Origin: Pseudarthrobacter sulfonivorans
GTDB taxonomy: Bacteria; Actinomycetota; Actinomycetes; Actinomycetales; Micrococcaceae
NCBI RefSeq assembly: GCF_024391045.1
Contig: NZ_JANFCZ010000006.1
Location: 62,001-126,000 of the forward strand
Direction of reading: 5' to 3'
Length of the DNA stretch: 64,000 nt
Below, one piece after another: positions 42,716 to 52,125 of this stretch; within the stretch, counting starts at the first letter, position 1; each line of letters begins with the position of its first letter. The notes under the pieces are model-generated. The model did not search any database. It was given only the letters and a program-made list of their open reading frames with translations, and was not told the origin of the DNA. Both the position numbers and the translations under genes were made by a program.

Positions 42716-42794
42716 CCGGCAGCCGGACAGCGTTTTCCTTAGCACGGGGACACACGCGGCCGGACGTCCGATTCCCAACCAGTAAGGTAGTTGA

Positions 42795-44030
42795 GTGACT
42801 TTACCGCTGCACATTCCCCACACCCACGGGGCCACGCCCTCCGCACTCCGGCTTTTCACGTCCGAGTCCGTCACTGAAGGCCACCCGGATAAAATCTGCG
42901 ACCAGATCAGTGACGCCATCCTCGACGCGCTGCTTGCCGTGGACCCGGAATCACGCGTCGCCGTCGAGACCATGGCCACCACCGGCCTGGTCCACGTTGC
43001 CGGTGAGGTCACCACCGACGCCTACGTGGAAATCCCGCAGATCGTCCGCGAGACCATCCTCGGGATCGGCTACGACTCTTCGGCCAACGGTTTCGACGGC
43101 GCCCGCTGCGGCGTGTCCGTGTCCATTGGCCAGCAGTCCAACGACATTGCCGGCGGCGTCTTCAACTCGCTGGAAGCCCGCGAAGGCCGCCAGGAAGACG
43201 ACTACGACCTCCAGGGTGCAGGCGACCAGGGCCTGATGTTCGGCTACGCGAGCGACGAAACTCCGTCCTACATGCCGACGCCCATCTGGCTGGCACACCG
43301 GCTCTCCGAACGCCTCACCGAAGTGCGCAAGTCCGGTGAACTGTCCTACCTTCGTCCTGACGGCAAGACCCAGGTCACGGTGGGCTATGACAAAGACGTG
43401 CCGGTTTCCGTGGAGACCGTGGTTATCTCCAGCCAGCACGCCGAAGGTACCAACCTGGACCGTTTGCGCGCCGACCTCGCGTCCTTCGTGATTGCGCCGG
43501 TGCTGGCAGCGGCCAACCTGGACGTCTCCCGCGCCGCCAACATCCTGAACCCGGCCGGCGAGTTCGTCATTGGCGGACCCGTGGGCGATGCCGGCCTGAC
43601 CGGCCGCAAAATCATCGTGGACACCTATGGCGGCATGGCCCGCCATGGCGGCGGCGCCTTCTCGGGCAAGGACCCGTCCAAGGTGGACCGGTCCGCGGCC
43701 TACGCCATGCGCTGGGTAGCGAAGAACGTGGTGGCCGCAGGCTTGGCCAAGCGTGCCGAGATCCAGATCGCCTACGCCATCGGGCAGGCCCGCCCGGTGG
43801 GCACCTACGTGGAAACGTTCGGCACTGAAACGGTGGACCCCGCGAAGATCAGCGCCGCCATCGCGGAAATCTTCGACCTCCGCCCGCGCGCCATCATCGA
43901 CGCCCTGGACCTCAAGCGTCCCATCTACGCCAAGACGGCCGCGCACGGCCACTTTGGCCGCGACGATCCCGACTTCACCTGGGAGCGGCTGGACCGCGTG
44001 GATGACCTGAAGGCCTTCTTCAACGCCTAG
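42795..44030 (+). CDS. metK: S-adenosylmethionine synthetase
   Basis: Makes SAM from methionine and ATP. The 411-residue protein has [20 protein letters not shown] (about residues 18-37), the loop [12 protein letters not shown] (about 139-150) and [19 protein letters not shown] (about 290-308). The GTG at 42795 has TAAGGT ending 6 bases upstream, which could act as a -10 for a leaderless RNA or as a ribosome site (AAGG). No SAM riboswitch fits in the 79-bp gap after coaBC. Confidence 0.96.
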   Translation: MTLPLHIPHTHGATPSALRLFTSESVTEGHPDKICDQISDAILDALLAVDPESRVAVETMATTGLVHVAGEVTTDAYVEIPQIVRETILGIGYDSSANGFDGARCGVSVSIGQQSNDIAGGVFNSLEAREGRQEDDYDLQGAGDQGLMFGYASDETPSYMPTPIWLAHRLSERLTEVRKSGELSYLRPDGKTQVTVGYDKDVPVSVETVVISSQHAEGTNLDRLRADLASFVIAPVLAAANLDVSRAANILNPAGEFVIGGPVGDAGLTGRKIIVDTYGGMARHGGGAFSGKDPSKVDRSAAYAMRWVAKNVVAAGLAKRAEIQIAYAIGQARPVGTYVETFGTETVDPAKISAAIAEIFDLRPRAIIDALDLKRPIYAKTAAHGHFGRDDPDFTWERLDRVDDLKAFFNA

Positions 44031-44118
44031 CCTGCCGGTAACGCCCAGCCCATCGCCGGCCCCGGCTGAGAATGTCAGGGCCAGGTGATGTGCTGGTCGG
44101 TGAAAGGGGGTGGCAGCC

Positions 44119-46281
44119 ATGGCAGCACCGGAGAGCGTCCGCACCGGGCCTGAGTTTCCGGATGCCCTGCAGCCGTCCCTGCTTCAAGGGTTTCCGGCCC
44201 CGCCGCCGCAGAGCGGCCCCCCGCTGGCGCCCCGCCTCCCGGTGGCCAGGGTAGTGGTCGAGTCGTCGCTGCCGCACCTTGACCGCCCTTTTGACTACAG
44301 TGTGCCGGCCGAACTGGACCAGGCCGCCCAGGCCGGCGTCCGGGTCAAGGTCCGTTTCAACGGGCAGGAACTCGGCGGGTTCATTATTGAACGCATCGCA
44401 GAGTCCGACGCCGGCCACACCCTCGTGCCGCTGCACAAGGTGATCTCTCCGGTCGCCGTCCTCACACCCGCCGTGCGGGACCTGGTGAACGCCGTCGCCG
44501 CACGGTACGCGGGAACTGTCAGTGACGTGCTGCGGGTGGCAGTGCCGCCGCGCATGGCACGGCTGGAGAAGGACTTCCTCGCCGAAGCTGCGGCGGAGGC
44601 CGGTCCGCGGCCTGAACCGGAAACAGCCGGAACGGTTGCCGGGGCACCGACCGGTGACCCCGCCGTCGTGCCTGGCGCACCGGGGGAAGGCGGCTGGGCA
44701 GGCTACCGCAACGGTCCCGCCTTCGTCCGCCATCTGCAGGAGGGCGGCTCTCCGCGGGCGGTCTTCAGCCCGCTCCAGGGCTACGGCCCGGCTGCGTGGC
44801 CGCAGCTGATTGCGGCGGCCGTTGCCGCTGTCCGCGCCTCCGGTCGTGGCGCCGTGGTGGTGGTGCCCGATTACCGCGACCTCAACCAGCTTGAGGCGGC
44901 GCTGCTGGAGGTGCTCCCGGCAGACGACGTCGCCCGGCTGACGGCTGATGACGGACCCACACCCCGCTACCGGAATTTCCTGCGCCTTCTCGCCGGCTCC
45001 GCACGGGTGGCCATCGGGACACGCTCCGCTGCGTTCGCTCCCGTCCGGGACCTCGGTCTCGTGGTCTGCTGGGACGACGGCAACGACCTCCACATCGAAC
45101 AGCGCGCCCCGTACGCGCACGCACGCGAGCTGCTGCTGCTCCGCGCGGACCAGGAGGGCACTGCGTGCCTGATGGCAGGCCATGCCCGGAGTACGGAACT
45201 GCAGCGGCTCGTGGAAGCGGGCTGGGCCATGCCGGTCGAGGCGGAGCGGGCGCTGGTCCGGCGGACAGTTCCCCGCGTCCTGAACACTGCCGACAGCTTT
45301 GAACAGGAACGTGACCCGCTCGCCCTGGTGGCCCGGCTTCCCGGTGCCGCCTGGCGGGCAGCCAAGGAAGGCCTGGAACGCGGGCCGGTGCTGGTGCAGG
45401 TGGCCCGGGCCGGCTATGCGCCGTCGCTGGTGTGCGAGACCTGCCGGGAGCCGTCCCGCTGCCAGTCCTGCCAGGGACCCCTGGCGTTGGCGGGGGCCAG
45501 CTCGGCTATTCCGCAATGCCGCTGGTGCTCCACGCCCGCACCGGAGTGGCAGTGTGTCCATTGCTCCGGACGCAGGCTTCGGAAAGGCGCCACCGGTGTC
45601 CTGCGGACCGCGGAGGAACTGGGCCGCGCGTTTCCCGGCAAGGCTGTGGTCACGTCCTCCGGCGATCACGTCAAGGCGGGGGTAGGGACCGAGAAAGCCC
45701 TGGTGGTGGCCACGATCGGCGCCGAACCGGTGGCTGAGTCGGGCTATGCTGCCGCGCTCCTGCTTGACGGCGACTCGCTGCTGCGCCGTGAAAATCTGCG
45801 GGCCGGCGAGGACACAGTGCGCCGCTGGTTCAATGCCGCAGCGCTGGTGCGTCCCGCGGCCGACGGCGGCCTGGTGGTCATTACGGCAACGGAGAGCGTC
45901 GCCGTCGGTGCCCTGCTGCGATGGGATCCGGCCGGGTACGCCCGGCGCGAACTTGAGCTCCGCATGGAACTCCGGTTGCCCCCGGCTGTCCGGATTGCGT
46001 CGGTAACCGGGCCGCGGTCCGCCGTCGTCCATTTCACGGCAGCCGTGGAGCATCAGCTGGCGCCGGCGGGCGTTAAACTGCGGACCGCTGGTCCGGCCCC
46101 TGTGGTGCTCACGGGTCCGGCGGCGGCCAAACAGGGCGATGACGTCCGCACCCTGCTGTTCTTCCCTTACGGGCAGGCTGGCGCCGTGACCCGGGTGTTG
46201 CGGTCCACCAAGGCAGCGGTTGCTGCAAAGCGCACTGAGGAGCCGGTGCAGGTCAGGCTGGACGGCGTGGACGTCCTGTAG
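44119..46281 (+). CDS. priA: PriA-like primosomal protein N' lacking helicase motifs
   Basis: Related to the replication-restart factor PriA. The 720-residue protein has the N-terminal DNA-binding domain (VVVESSLPHLDRPFDYSV, VRVKVRFNGQELGGFI) and the zinc-binding cysteine cluster (CETCREPSRCQSCQ; CRWCS; CVHCSGRRLRKG). The Walker A of true PriA is absent: the expected place reads VFSPLQGYGPAAWP. The DEEH box is replaced by VVCWDDGNDLHIEQ. Actinobacterial PriA proteins are known for this loss, so it probably serves as a structural primosome factor, not a helicase. I chose ATG at 44119 with AAGGGGG upstream. Confidence 0.88.
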   Translation: MAAPESVRTGPEFPDALQPSLLQGFPAPPPQSGPPLAPRLPVARVVVESSLPHLDRPFDYSVPAELDQAAQAGVRVKVRFNGQELGGFIIERIAESDAGHTLVPLHKVISPVAVLTPAVRDLVNAVAARYAGTVSDVLRVAVPPRMARLEKDFLAEAAAEAGPRPEPETAGTVAGAPTGDPAVVPGAPGEGGWAGYRNGPAFVRHLQEGGSPRAVFSPLQGYGPAAWPQLIAAAVAAVRASGRGAVVVVPDYRDLNQLEAALLEVLPADDVARLTADDGPTPRYRNFLRLLAGSARVAIGTRSAAFAPVRDLGLVVCWDDGNDLHIEQRAPYAHARELLLLRADQEGTACLMAGHARSTELQRLVEAGWAMPVEAERALVRRTVPRVLNTADSFEQERDPLALVARLPGAAWRAAKEGLERGPVLVQVARAGYAPSLVCETCREPSRCQSCQGPLALAGASSAIPQCRWCSTPAPEWQCVHCSGRRLRKGATGVLRTAEELGRAFPGKAVVTSSGDHVKAGVGTEKALVVATIGAEPVAESGYAAALLLDGDSLLRRENLRAGEDTVRRWFNAAALVRPAADGGLVVITATESVAVGALLRWDPAGYARRELELRMELRLPPAVRIASVTGPRSAVVHFTAAVEHQLAPAGVKLRTAGPAPVVLTGPAAAKQGDDVRTLLFFPYGQAGAVTRVLRSTKAAVAAKRTEEPVQVRLDGVDVL

Positions 46282-46291
46282 CGGGTATCCG

Positions 46292-47383
46292 CTACTGCGG
46301 ACGCTTGCCGCGCGAACGCGCGGTCACAATGTCGTGGGCGGCATCCACGAGTTGCCGGGCCGAGTCTTCCCAGCTGAATTCCCCCGCACGGGCCACGGAG
46401 CGCCTCGAAACGTCCTGCCAGTGCTCGCCGTCGCCCAGTTTCGCAACGGCCGCGCCGAACGCGGCGGGGGAGTCGGGGTCGACGTACGAGGCGGCGTCGC
46501 CGCCCACTTCCCGGAAGATCGGGATGTCGCTGGCGATGACCGGAGTGCCGAGGGACATCGCTTCCACCAGCGGCAGCCCGTAGCCTTCGGCGCGGGAAAG
46601 GCTCACCAAGGCGGTGGCGCGTTTGAGCAGGACCGCGTATTCATCGTCCGTGACTCCGTTGTGGAACACCACCTTCGCGCCCGCGGGGACCATGATCTCC
46701 AGTTCGGCGCGCCGTTCGGGGGTGACCCTGCTCAGCAGGTGCAGCGTGAAGTCCGGCAGCCCGGCCATCCCGGCAATCAGGGTTTCCACGTTTTTGTAGG
46801 GCATGAACGATCCCATATAGACCAGCGTATGGTCGGATCCGTCAGCTGGATTCCGCGGTTCCTGGGCCGGCTGCGGCGCGTTGCCGATGATCCGCACAGG
46901 CCGGCTGGTCAGCCGGTACTTGGCCATCAGGGCTTCAGTGGTGCTGCTGATGGTGGCCACGATGTCCGCGCGGTTCAGGAGGAGGCGTTGGGGCCAGAAG
47001 GCCTTGTGGTACAGGCGCCACAGGACACGCACCGGCGCCGGCAGGAATCCCGGCGGCGCGGGGTGCTCGTAGTAGATGAGGTCGTGCAGGGTCAGCACCA
47101 GCCCGTACTTGCGTCCCCAGCTGCCCATGGTCTGCATCGGACAGACCACCACATCGGCGCCAAGCGGGTTGATCCTGCGGGCCACAAAGAGCTCCGCCGG
47201 GGACAGGGGGCTGTTGATCAGTGTGTAGGGCACGTCCGGGAGTAGGGCGAGTTGCCGGCGGTCGCTGATGAGCATGGACACGTCCGCGATCCCGGCAGTC
47301 GCTGCGATCAGGCTTGCCCCATAGCGGCTGATGCCGTCGTGGTGGTCGTTCCGGGTAAAACGGGCATCGATGACAATCTTCAC
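46292..47383 (-). CDS. Glycosyltransferase family 4-type protein
   Basis: A 363-residue GT-B fold transferase with no signal peptide. It starts KIVIDARFTRNDHHDGISRY, typical of GT4 enzymes. The C-terminal donor-binding half has the family motif LVYMGSFMPYKN, and the EX7E-type motif in SRAEGYGLPLVEAMSLGTPV with SDIPIFREVGGDAA. Sugar and acceptor are unknown. The GTG start overlaps the stop of the hydrolase gene by four bases, so it is the last gene of a leftward four-gene cluster. Its stop is 10 bp from the convergent priA stop. Confidence 0.85.
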   Translation of the reverse strand: MKIVIDARFTRNDHHDGISRYGASLIAATAGIADVSMLISDRRQLALLPDVPYTLINSPLSPAELFVARRINPLGADVVVCPMQTMGSWGRKYGLVLTLHDLIYYEHPAPPGFLPAPVRVLWRLYHKAFWPQRLLLNRADIVATISSTTEALMAKYRLTSRPVRIIGNAPQPAQEPRNPADGSDHTLVYMGSFMPYKNVETLIAGMAGLPDFTLHLLSRVTPERRAELEIMVPAGAKVVFHNGVTDDEYAVLLKRATALVSLSRAEGYGLPLVEAMSLGTPVIASDIPIFREVGGDAASYVDPDSPAAFGAAVAKLGDGEHWQDVSRRSVARAGEFSWEDSARQLVDAAHDIVTARSRGKRPQ

Positions 47384-48309
47384 GCGGGGTGGTCCTTAAG
47401 GAAGCTGCGGATGAAACCGGCGGCCGGCGCGGGCGTTTCGTAGTGGATGAGATGCCCGACGCCGGGAATGACTTTGAGTTCCCCGTCCGGCAGGAGCGCG
47501 GCGAGGCGGTGCTGGTCCGGCAGGGTGGCGATCTCATCCTTCTCACCCGCCACCAGCAGCACCGGCAGGGTCAGTTTGTCGGCAACTTCCGCCACGTGGG
47601 CGCTGACGGATGCCGTGAATGACTGGAGGAGGCTTTCCCGGTCAGCGAAGGCACTGAAGTAGGCGTGGTGCTGGCCGTGGATGAAGCGGCGCAGGTCCCG
47701 GTCGCTCGTTTTGGCCATGGTCTCGCTCATGACCCGGACGATCATGGAGTTGCGCAGCAGCGCCAGGCCCAGCGGCCGGGGGAGCCGCGCGGCCAGCCGG
47801 TAGTACAGGACGGCCAGCCTTGTCATGACGCCCTTGGGACCTTCCAGGGCCGGTGCGGCGATCGGATTGATGAGGATCAGCGGCGTAACTGCCCCTGGCT
47901 GCGCGGCCACAAAATGGGACGCGATGATCGAACCGAACGAATGTCCCAGCAGCACAGTGTCAGGGCCTAAATCCAGTGCCGCCATGAAAGAGCTGATGAA
48001 TGCGCCGTACTGTTCCACCGAGTGCGCTCCTGCCGCGAAGGCGCCAGAACTGCCAAAGCCCGGGAGGTCCGGCATGATGACCCGCATGTCGGGCAGCTGG
48101 TCCGCCACCCGGAGCAGGCCATGGTGATCGCCGCGGAACCCGTGGATGACCAGGATGGTGCGCGTTTCCGCCGTGGTTTGGACGGGTTCATACGTCCAGT
48201 ACGCCACGGTGCTGCCGTCCAGATCGATTTCTGCGGCGCGGGTGCGGGCTGCCAGCCCGGGGCTGAAATAGGCCGGCACGTCAGACGGCAGGCGGGTGGC
48301 TGTCCTCAT
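47380..48309 (-). CDS. Alpha/beta hydrolase
   Basis: A 309-residue alpha/beta-hydrolase-fold enzyme. It has the oxyanion region VIHGFRGDHHG (about residues 52-62), the nucleophile elbow LLGHSFGSIIA (Ser near 122), the acid in VLLVAGEKDEIAT (about 250-262) and the His in PGVGHLIHYE (about 284-293). The catalytic triad appears complete. The substrate is unknown; similar proteins act on esters or lipids. It lies 11 bp after the aldo/keto reductase gene and overlaps the glycosyltransferase gene by four bases. Confidence 0.85.
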   Translation of the reverse strand: MRTATRLPSDVPAYFSPGLAARTRAAEIDLDGSTVAYWTYEPVQTTAETRTILVIHGFRGDHHGLLRVADQLPDMRVIMPDLPGFGSSGAFAAGAHSVEQYGAFISSFMAALDLGPDTVLLGHSFGSIIASHFVAAQPGAVTPLILINPIAAPALEGPKGVMTRLAVLYYRLAARLPRPLGLALLRNSMIVRVMSETMAKTSDRDLRRFIHGQHHAYFSAFADRESLLQSFTASVSAHVAEVADKLTLPVLLVAGEKDEIATLPDQHRLAALLPDGELKVIPGVGHLIHYETPAPAAGFIRSFLKDHPA

Positions 48310-48320
48310 GAATCCCGGTC

Positions 48321-49190
48321 CTAGTTGACGTTGTCAGGGTGGGAGCCGGTGCGCTGCCCGCGCTCAAGCTCGGCCAGGGCCGCCATGTCCCGTTCGGACA
48401 GGCTGAAGCCGAAGACGTCCAGGTTTTCCCGGATCCGGGCCTCCGAGCTCGCCTTGGGGATGGCAATGTTTCCCAGCTGGACATGCCAGCGCAGGACGAT
48501 CTGCGCGGGTGTCCGGCCATGCTCGGCGGCGAGGGCCACCACCACGGGGTCTGCCAGTACCTGCCCGCGGCCCAGGGGGCTCCAGGCCTCCGTCAGGATT
48601 CCCAGCGCGCTGTGCTTCTCCCTCAGTTCCGCCTGCTGGAGCCAGGGGTGGAGTTCTATCTGGTTCACTGCCGGCACCACTTCGGCGCTGTCCAGCAGCC
48701 GGTCCAGGTGTGCGGGCTGGAAGTTGCAGACGCCGATGGCCCGCACCTTCCCTTCGCGGTACAGCGTCTCCAGGGCACGGTACGTTTCCGTGAACAGGCC
48801 CCGCCGGGCACAGGGCCAGTGGATGAGGTACATGTCCACGTAGTCCAGGCCGAGGTTGACCATGGACGCATCAAACGCCTGCAGTGTCTTGTCGTACCCC
48901 TGGTCGTCGTTCCAGACCTTCGTGGTGACAAAGACGTCCTCACGCCGGAGCCCCGGCGAGGATTCGCCGGAACCGCCGCTCCCGCCGTCGGAATCAACCG
49001 CTGCGCCGAGGGCCCGCGCCACACCAACTTCGTTGCCGTACATGGCGGCCGTATCGCAGTGGCGGTAGCCACTGCCCAACGCAATGGACACCAGTGAGGA
49101 GGCGTCGGTCACGGGAACCTTGTAGAGCCCAAACCCCAATTGGTCGATCAGCACACCGTTGTTGAGACTAAGCCGGGGAGAAGGTTTCAT
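48321..49190 (-). CDS. Aldo/keto reductase
   Basis: NADPH-dependent oxidoreductase with a TIM-barrel fold. The 289-residue protein has LGFGLYKVP near residue 18, the catalytic Asp-Tyr pair in HCDTAAMYGNEVGV (about 47-60), Lys in FVTTKVWNDDQG, His in YLIHWPC, and the cofactor motif IPKASSEARIRENL (about 247-260), as in the 2,5-diketo-gluconate reductase-like group. A Gly/Ser-rich insert (SDGGSGGSGESS) is unusual. I chose ATG at 49190. The gene is 10 bp downstream of the SorC-type regulator. Confidence 0.9.
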   Translation of the reverse strand: MKPSPRLSLNNGVLIDQLGFGLYKVPVTDASSLVSIALGSGYRHCDTAAMYGNEVGVARALGAAVDSDGGSGGSGESSPGLRREDVFVTTKVWNDDQGYDKTLQAFDASMVNLGLDYVDMYLIHWPCARRGLFTETYRALETLYREGKVRAIGVCNFQPAHLDRLLDSAEVVPAVNQIELHPWLQQAELREKHSALGILTEAWSPLGRGQVLADPVVVALAAEHGRTPAQIVLRWHVQLGNIAIPKASSEARIRENLDVFGFSLSERDMAALAELERGQRTGSHPDNVN

Positions 49191-49200
49191 AGGACTGACT

Positions 49201-50175
49201 TTACCCATTCGCAGGGGCCACGCCTTCGAAGCCCACCAGACGGCGCGCGGTGGCTTCATCGAGAATCAGGTCGGTGGCCAGGCCCGCAGTGAGGGCCCCG
49301 CGGAGACCATTGATCTTGGATGCCCCCGACACCACGCAAATCCGGCGGCGGACCTGCCGCAACTGTGAGAGGGCCGGGCCGGTGGACCGTTCGTTCAGCA
49401 CAATGCCATCGGAGGATCCGTCACGGCGGAAAAAGACGGTGGCGACGTCACCCACCACATCGGAATGGGCAAGCATCCTGAGGTCGTTTTCGTCCAGGTA
49501 GCCGCCGGCGTAGACGTGGCTCGGGTAATCGGCTTCGACAGACCCGACCCCGAAAATGGCGATGCTCATCCGCGCCTGCAGATCAAGGATGCGCTGCACG
49601 CTGCGTTCCTGCCACATGGCGGCCTTTGTTGCCGCATGGTCAAAAAACGCGGGCACGGGGAACTGCTCCACGCGCGCGCCGTAGGCACTGCCAAACCGGC
49701 GCATGATGTCGCTCGCGTAGGTGATGCCGGTGGTGTGCATGTTGCCGGCGCCATTGAGCTGGACCACCACAGTGTCGTGGGTGATCTTGCGGGTCAGGTG
49801 CCTACTGACTGCACTGAGCGTCGAGCCCCACGCAACGCCGAGGATTGCGTTGGAATCCACCAGCGGACCAATCGTGCGCGCTGCCTGCAGCGCCACACGG
49901 TCAAGGGTTTCAGCCTCATTGAGTGACTCCAGGACCGGCACCACGTGTACGTCCACGTTGTACTCCCGCCTGATCATGCTCTCGAGCTCGGGGCCGGTAT
50001 CCAGCGGATTGCGGATCTGGATCTGGACCAGGCCCGTTTCCCGGGCCGCGGAAAGGAGCCTCGACACGGTGGACCGGGACGTCCGAAGCTCCCGGGCGAT
50101 GGCATCCATGGTCAGGTCCTGAAGGTAATACATCTGTGCAGCCCGGAGTGCATCCGAGTGGCGGGAGCGCGTCAT
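49201..50175 (-). CDS. SorC-family sugar-binding transcriptional regulator
   Basis: A 324-residue regulator with an N-terminal helix-turn-helix (MDAIARELRTSRSTVSRLLS, about residues 22-41) and a C-terminal phosphosugar-binding domain (LGVAWGSTLSAVSRHL near 110, VVQLNGAGNM, IFGVGSVEADY, VVSGASKINGLRGALTAGLA near 288). This fits the SorC/DeoR-type group that senses phosphorylated sugars or polyols. It is divergent from glpD and has a palindrome in its own promoter region, so control of the glycerol genes is likely but not shown. I chose ATG at 50175. Confidence 0.87.
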   Translation of the reverse strand: MTRSRHSDALRAAQMYYLQDLTMDAIARELRTSRSTVSRLLSAARETGLVQIQIRNPLDTGPELESMIRREYNVDVHVVPVLESLNEAETLDRVALQAARTIGPLVDSNAILGVAWGSTLSAVSRHLTRKITHDTVVVQLNGAGNMHTTGITYASDIMRRFGSAYGARVEQFPVPAFFDHAATKAAMWQERSVQRILDLQARMSIAIFGVGSVEADYPSHVYAGGYLDENDLRMLAHSDVVGDVATVFFRRDGSSDGIVLNERSTGPALSQLRQVRRRICVVSGASKINGLRGALTAGLATDLILDEATARRLVGFEGVAPANG

Positions 50176-50188
50176 AGGCCATCCAAAC

Positions 50189-50202
50189 TGCACGTTTGTG
50201 CA
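50189..50202. promoter_or_regulatory. Palindrome in the regulator/glpD divergent promoter region
   Basis: TGCAC (50189-50193), spacer GTTT, GTGCA (50198-50202) form a perfect 5+5 palindrome 14 bp upstream of the regulator ATG. A -35-like TTGACT (50211-50216) for glpD follows, with AT-rich sequence and AACAAT 18 bases on. The position suits an operator that the SorC-type protein uses to control itself and glpDFK. Confidence 0.5.
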
Positions 50203-50300
50203 AAGAGCTTGACTACATTTTCCATTACTCCAAACAATAGTTGAAGAAGGGCGGCTGACCTGCGAAGGTAGCCCCAAGGACTAAACCCAAGGAGCAGTTT

Positions 50301-52112
50301 TTGGGACTCAAGGACTCATCCCGCCAGCCTCACAGCATGCCTGCGAAAAAGACTGGGCCGCGAGCCGCGGCCCAGTCTTTGAAAGAGCGGCCGCAGGCCA
50401 GGGTGCTGATCATCGGCGGGGGTATCAACGGTGTGGGCACCTTCCGGGACCTCGCCCTCCAGGGAGTGGATGTTGCGCTGGTAGAGCGCGGCGACTACTG
50501 CCAGGGAGCGAGCGGCGCATCGTCACACATGATCCACGGCGGGATCCGCTACCTGGAAAACGGCGAGTTCCGGCTGGTCCGCGAGTCGGTGGTGGAGCGC
50601 AACCGCCTGATCCGGATCGCGCCGCACTACGTGAAGCCGCTCCAGACCACCATTCCCATTTTCAGCACCTTTTCCGGCGTGATGTCCGCCCCGCTGAGGT
50701 TTCTAAGCCACAAACAGCAGGGCAAACCCAAGGAGCGTGGGGCGTTCCTGATCAAGCTGGGCCTGAGTATCTACGACTCCTTCTCCCGCGACGGGGGCAC
50801 GGTTCCGCGGCACCAGTTCCGGGGCCGCAAGCGGGCACTGGCGGAACTGCCCCGGCTGCACCCCGGCATCAAGTACGCAGCCACCTACTTTGACGCGTCG
50901 GTGCATAATCCCGAACGTCTCACCCTGGACGTGCTCCAGGACGGTGAGAAGGCCGGCCTGGCGAATCCAGGCCCGGCAGGCAGCACGGCCAGGGCCAGCA
51001 ACTACGTCTCGCTGCAATCAATGGGCCGCGAAGTCCCCGCAGGAAACGGCAGCACAACAAACGGCAGCACGGTTCAACTTCGCGACGAACTGACGGGTGA
51101 GCTCTTCGACTTCACCGCAGATGTCATTGTGAACACCACCGGGGCCTGGGTGGACCTGACCAACGAGGCCATGGGGGCGGCGTCCCGCTTCATGGGCGGC
51201 ACCAAGGGATCTCACATTGTGCTCGACCACCCTGACCTGCTTGATGCCTGCAAGGGCCGGGAGATCTTCTTTGAACACACCGACGGCCGGATTGTCCTGA
51301 TCTATCCCATGGGGGACAGGGTCCTGGTAGGCACCACGGACGTGGACGCCGACATGGCCCGGGATGCAGTCTGCACGGACGAGGAGATCGAGTACTTCCT
51401 CGAGCTGATCGGGCACGTCTTCCCGGAGGTCCCCGTTGACCGCGGGCAGATCGTCTACACGTTTTCCGGCGTACGCCCGCTGCCGCGCCACGACGCGACC
51501 CAGCCGGGATTTGTTTCCCGGGACTACCGGATTGAACGGCAGGCAGGCGGCCGGGGCGCCGTCGTGTTCAGCCTGGTGGGCGGCAAGTGGACTACGTTCC
51601 GGGCGCTGGCCGAACACCTGGCCAACGACGTCCTGGCCGAATTGGGCATCGAACGCCGGGTGTCGACGGCGAAGCTGGCCATCGGCGGGGGCGCCGGGTT
51701 CCCGGTGGACGAGCCGGGCGTCCAGGCCTGGATCAAGGCCCACGTGTCCGCTGACCGGGGTGCAGACCGGACGGCCCTCCTGCTCACCCGCTACGGCACC
51801 AGGGCTGAGGAGGTCATAGCCTTCCTTGACGCCGGTCCGGACCGGCTGCTGCGCTCAACCCGTGAGCTCAGCGTCCGCGAGCTTGAATTCATGGCCCGCC
51901 ATGAGCAGATCGGGCACCTGGCCGATGTGCTCATCCGCCGGACATCCCTCGCCTTCCGGGGGCTGGTCACCGGCGAGTTGCTCAATGAGGTGTCGGAGGC
52001 GCTGGCCGGTCCACTGGGCTGGGACAGTGCAGCACAGGCCCGGGAGATCCAGCACGCCGAGGAGGTTTTGGAACGGTTCCACCGAATTCAGGTCCACAGC
52101 CTGGTCGCTTAG
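50301..52112 (+). CDS. glpD: Glycerol-3-phosphate dehydrogenase (FAD, aerobic type)
   Basis: Oxidises glycerol-3-phosphate to dihydroxyacetone phosphate and passes electrons to quinone. The 603-residue flavoprotein has the FAD-binding VLIIGGGINGVGTFRDLALQ (about residues 35-54), GASGASSHMIHGGIRYLE (about 73-90), and the C-terminal signatures TFSGVRPLPR and SLVGGKWTTFR. An insert rich in Ser/Thr/Asn/Gly (residues about 215-255) is not typical. The start is TTG at 50301, with AAGGAG 8 bases upstream. It leads the glpD-glpF-glpK operon. Confidence 0.95.
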   Translation: MGLKDSSRQPHSMPAKKTGPRAAAQSLKERPQARVLIIGGGINGVGTFRDLALQGVDVALVERGDYCQGASGASSHMIHGGIRYLENGEFRLVRESVVERNRLIRIAPHYVKPLQTTIPIFSTFSGVMSAPLRFLSHKQQGKPKERGAFLIKLGLSIYDSFSRDGGTVPRHQFRGRKRALAELPRLHPGIKYAATYFDASVHNPERLTLDVLQDGEKAGLANPGPAGSTARASNYVSLQSMGREVPAGNGSTTNGSTVQLRDELTGELFDFTADVIVNTTGAWVDLTNEAMGAASRFMGGTKGSHIVLDHPDLLDACKGREIFFEHTDGRIVLIYPMGDRVLVGTTDVDADMARDAVCTDEEIEYFLELIGHVFPEVPVDRGQIVYTFSGVRPLPRHDATQPGFVSRDYRIERQAGGRGAVVFSLVGGKWTTFRALAEHLANDVLAELGIERRVSTAKLAIGGGAGFPVDEPGVQAWIKAHVSADRGADRTALLLTRYGTRAEEVIAFLDAGPDRLLRSTRELSVRELEFMARHEQIGHLADVLIRRTSLAFRGLVTGELLNEVSEALAGPLGWDSAAQAREIQHAEEVLERFHRIQVHSLVA

Positions 52113-52125
52113 TCTGCCCGGCTGC

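Noticed and set aside
42716..42794. SAM riboswitch ahead of metK
   Set aside because: Only 79 bp are available and no SAM aptamer core or terminator is visible.
44020..46053. 677-codon leftward open frame antisense to priA
   Set aside because: Antisense shadow; the Cys-rich and DNA-binding motifs are on the rightward strand.
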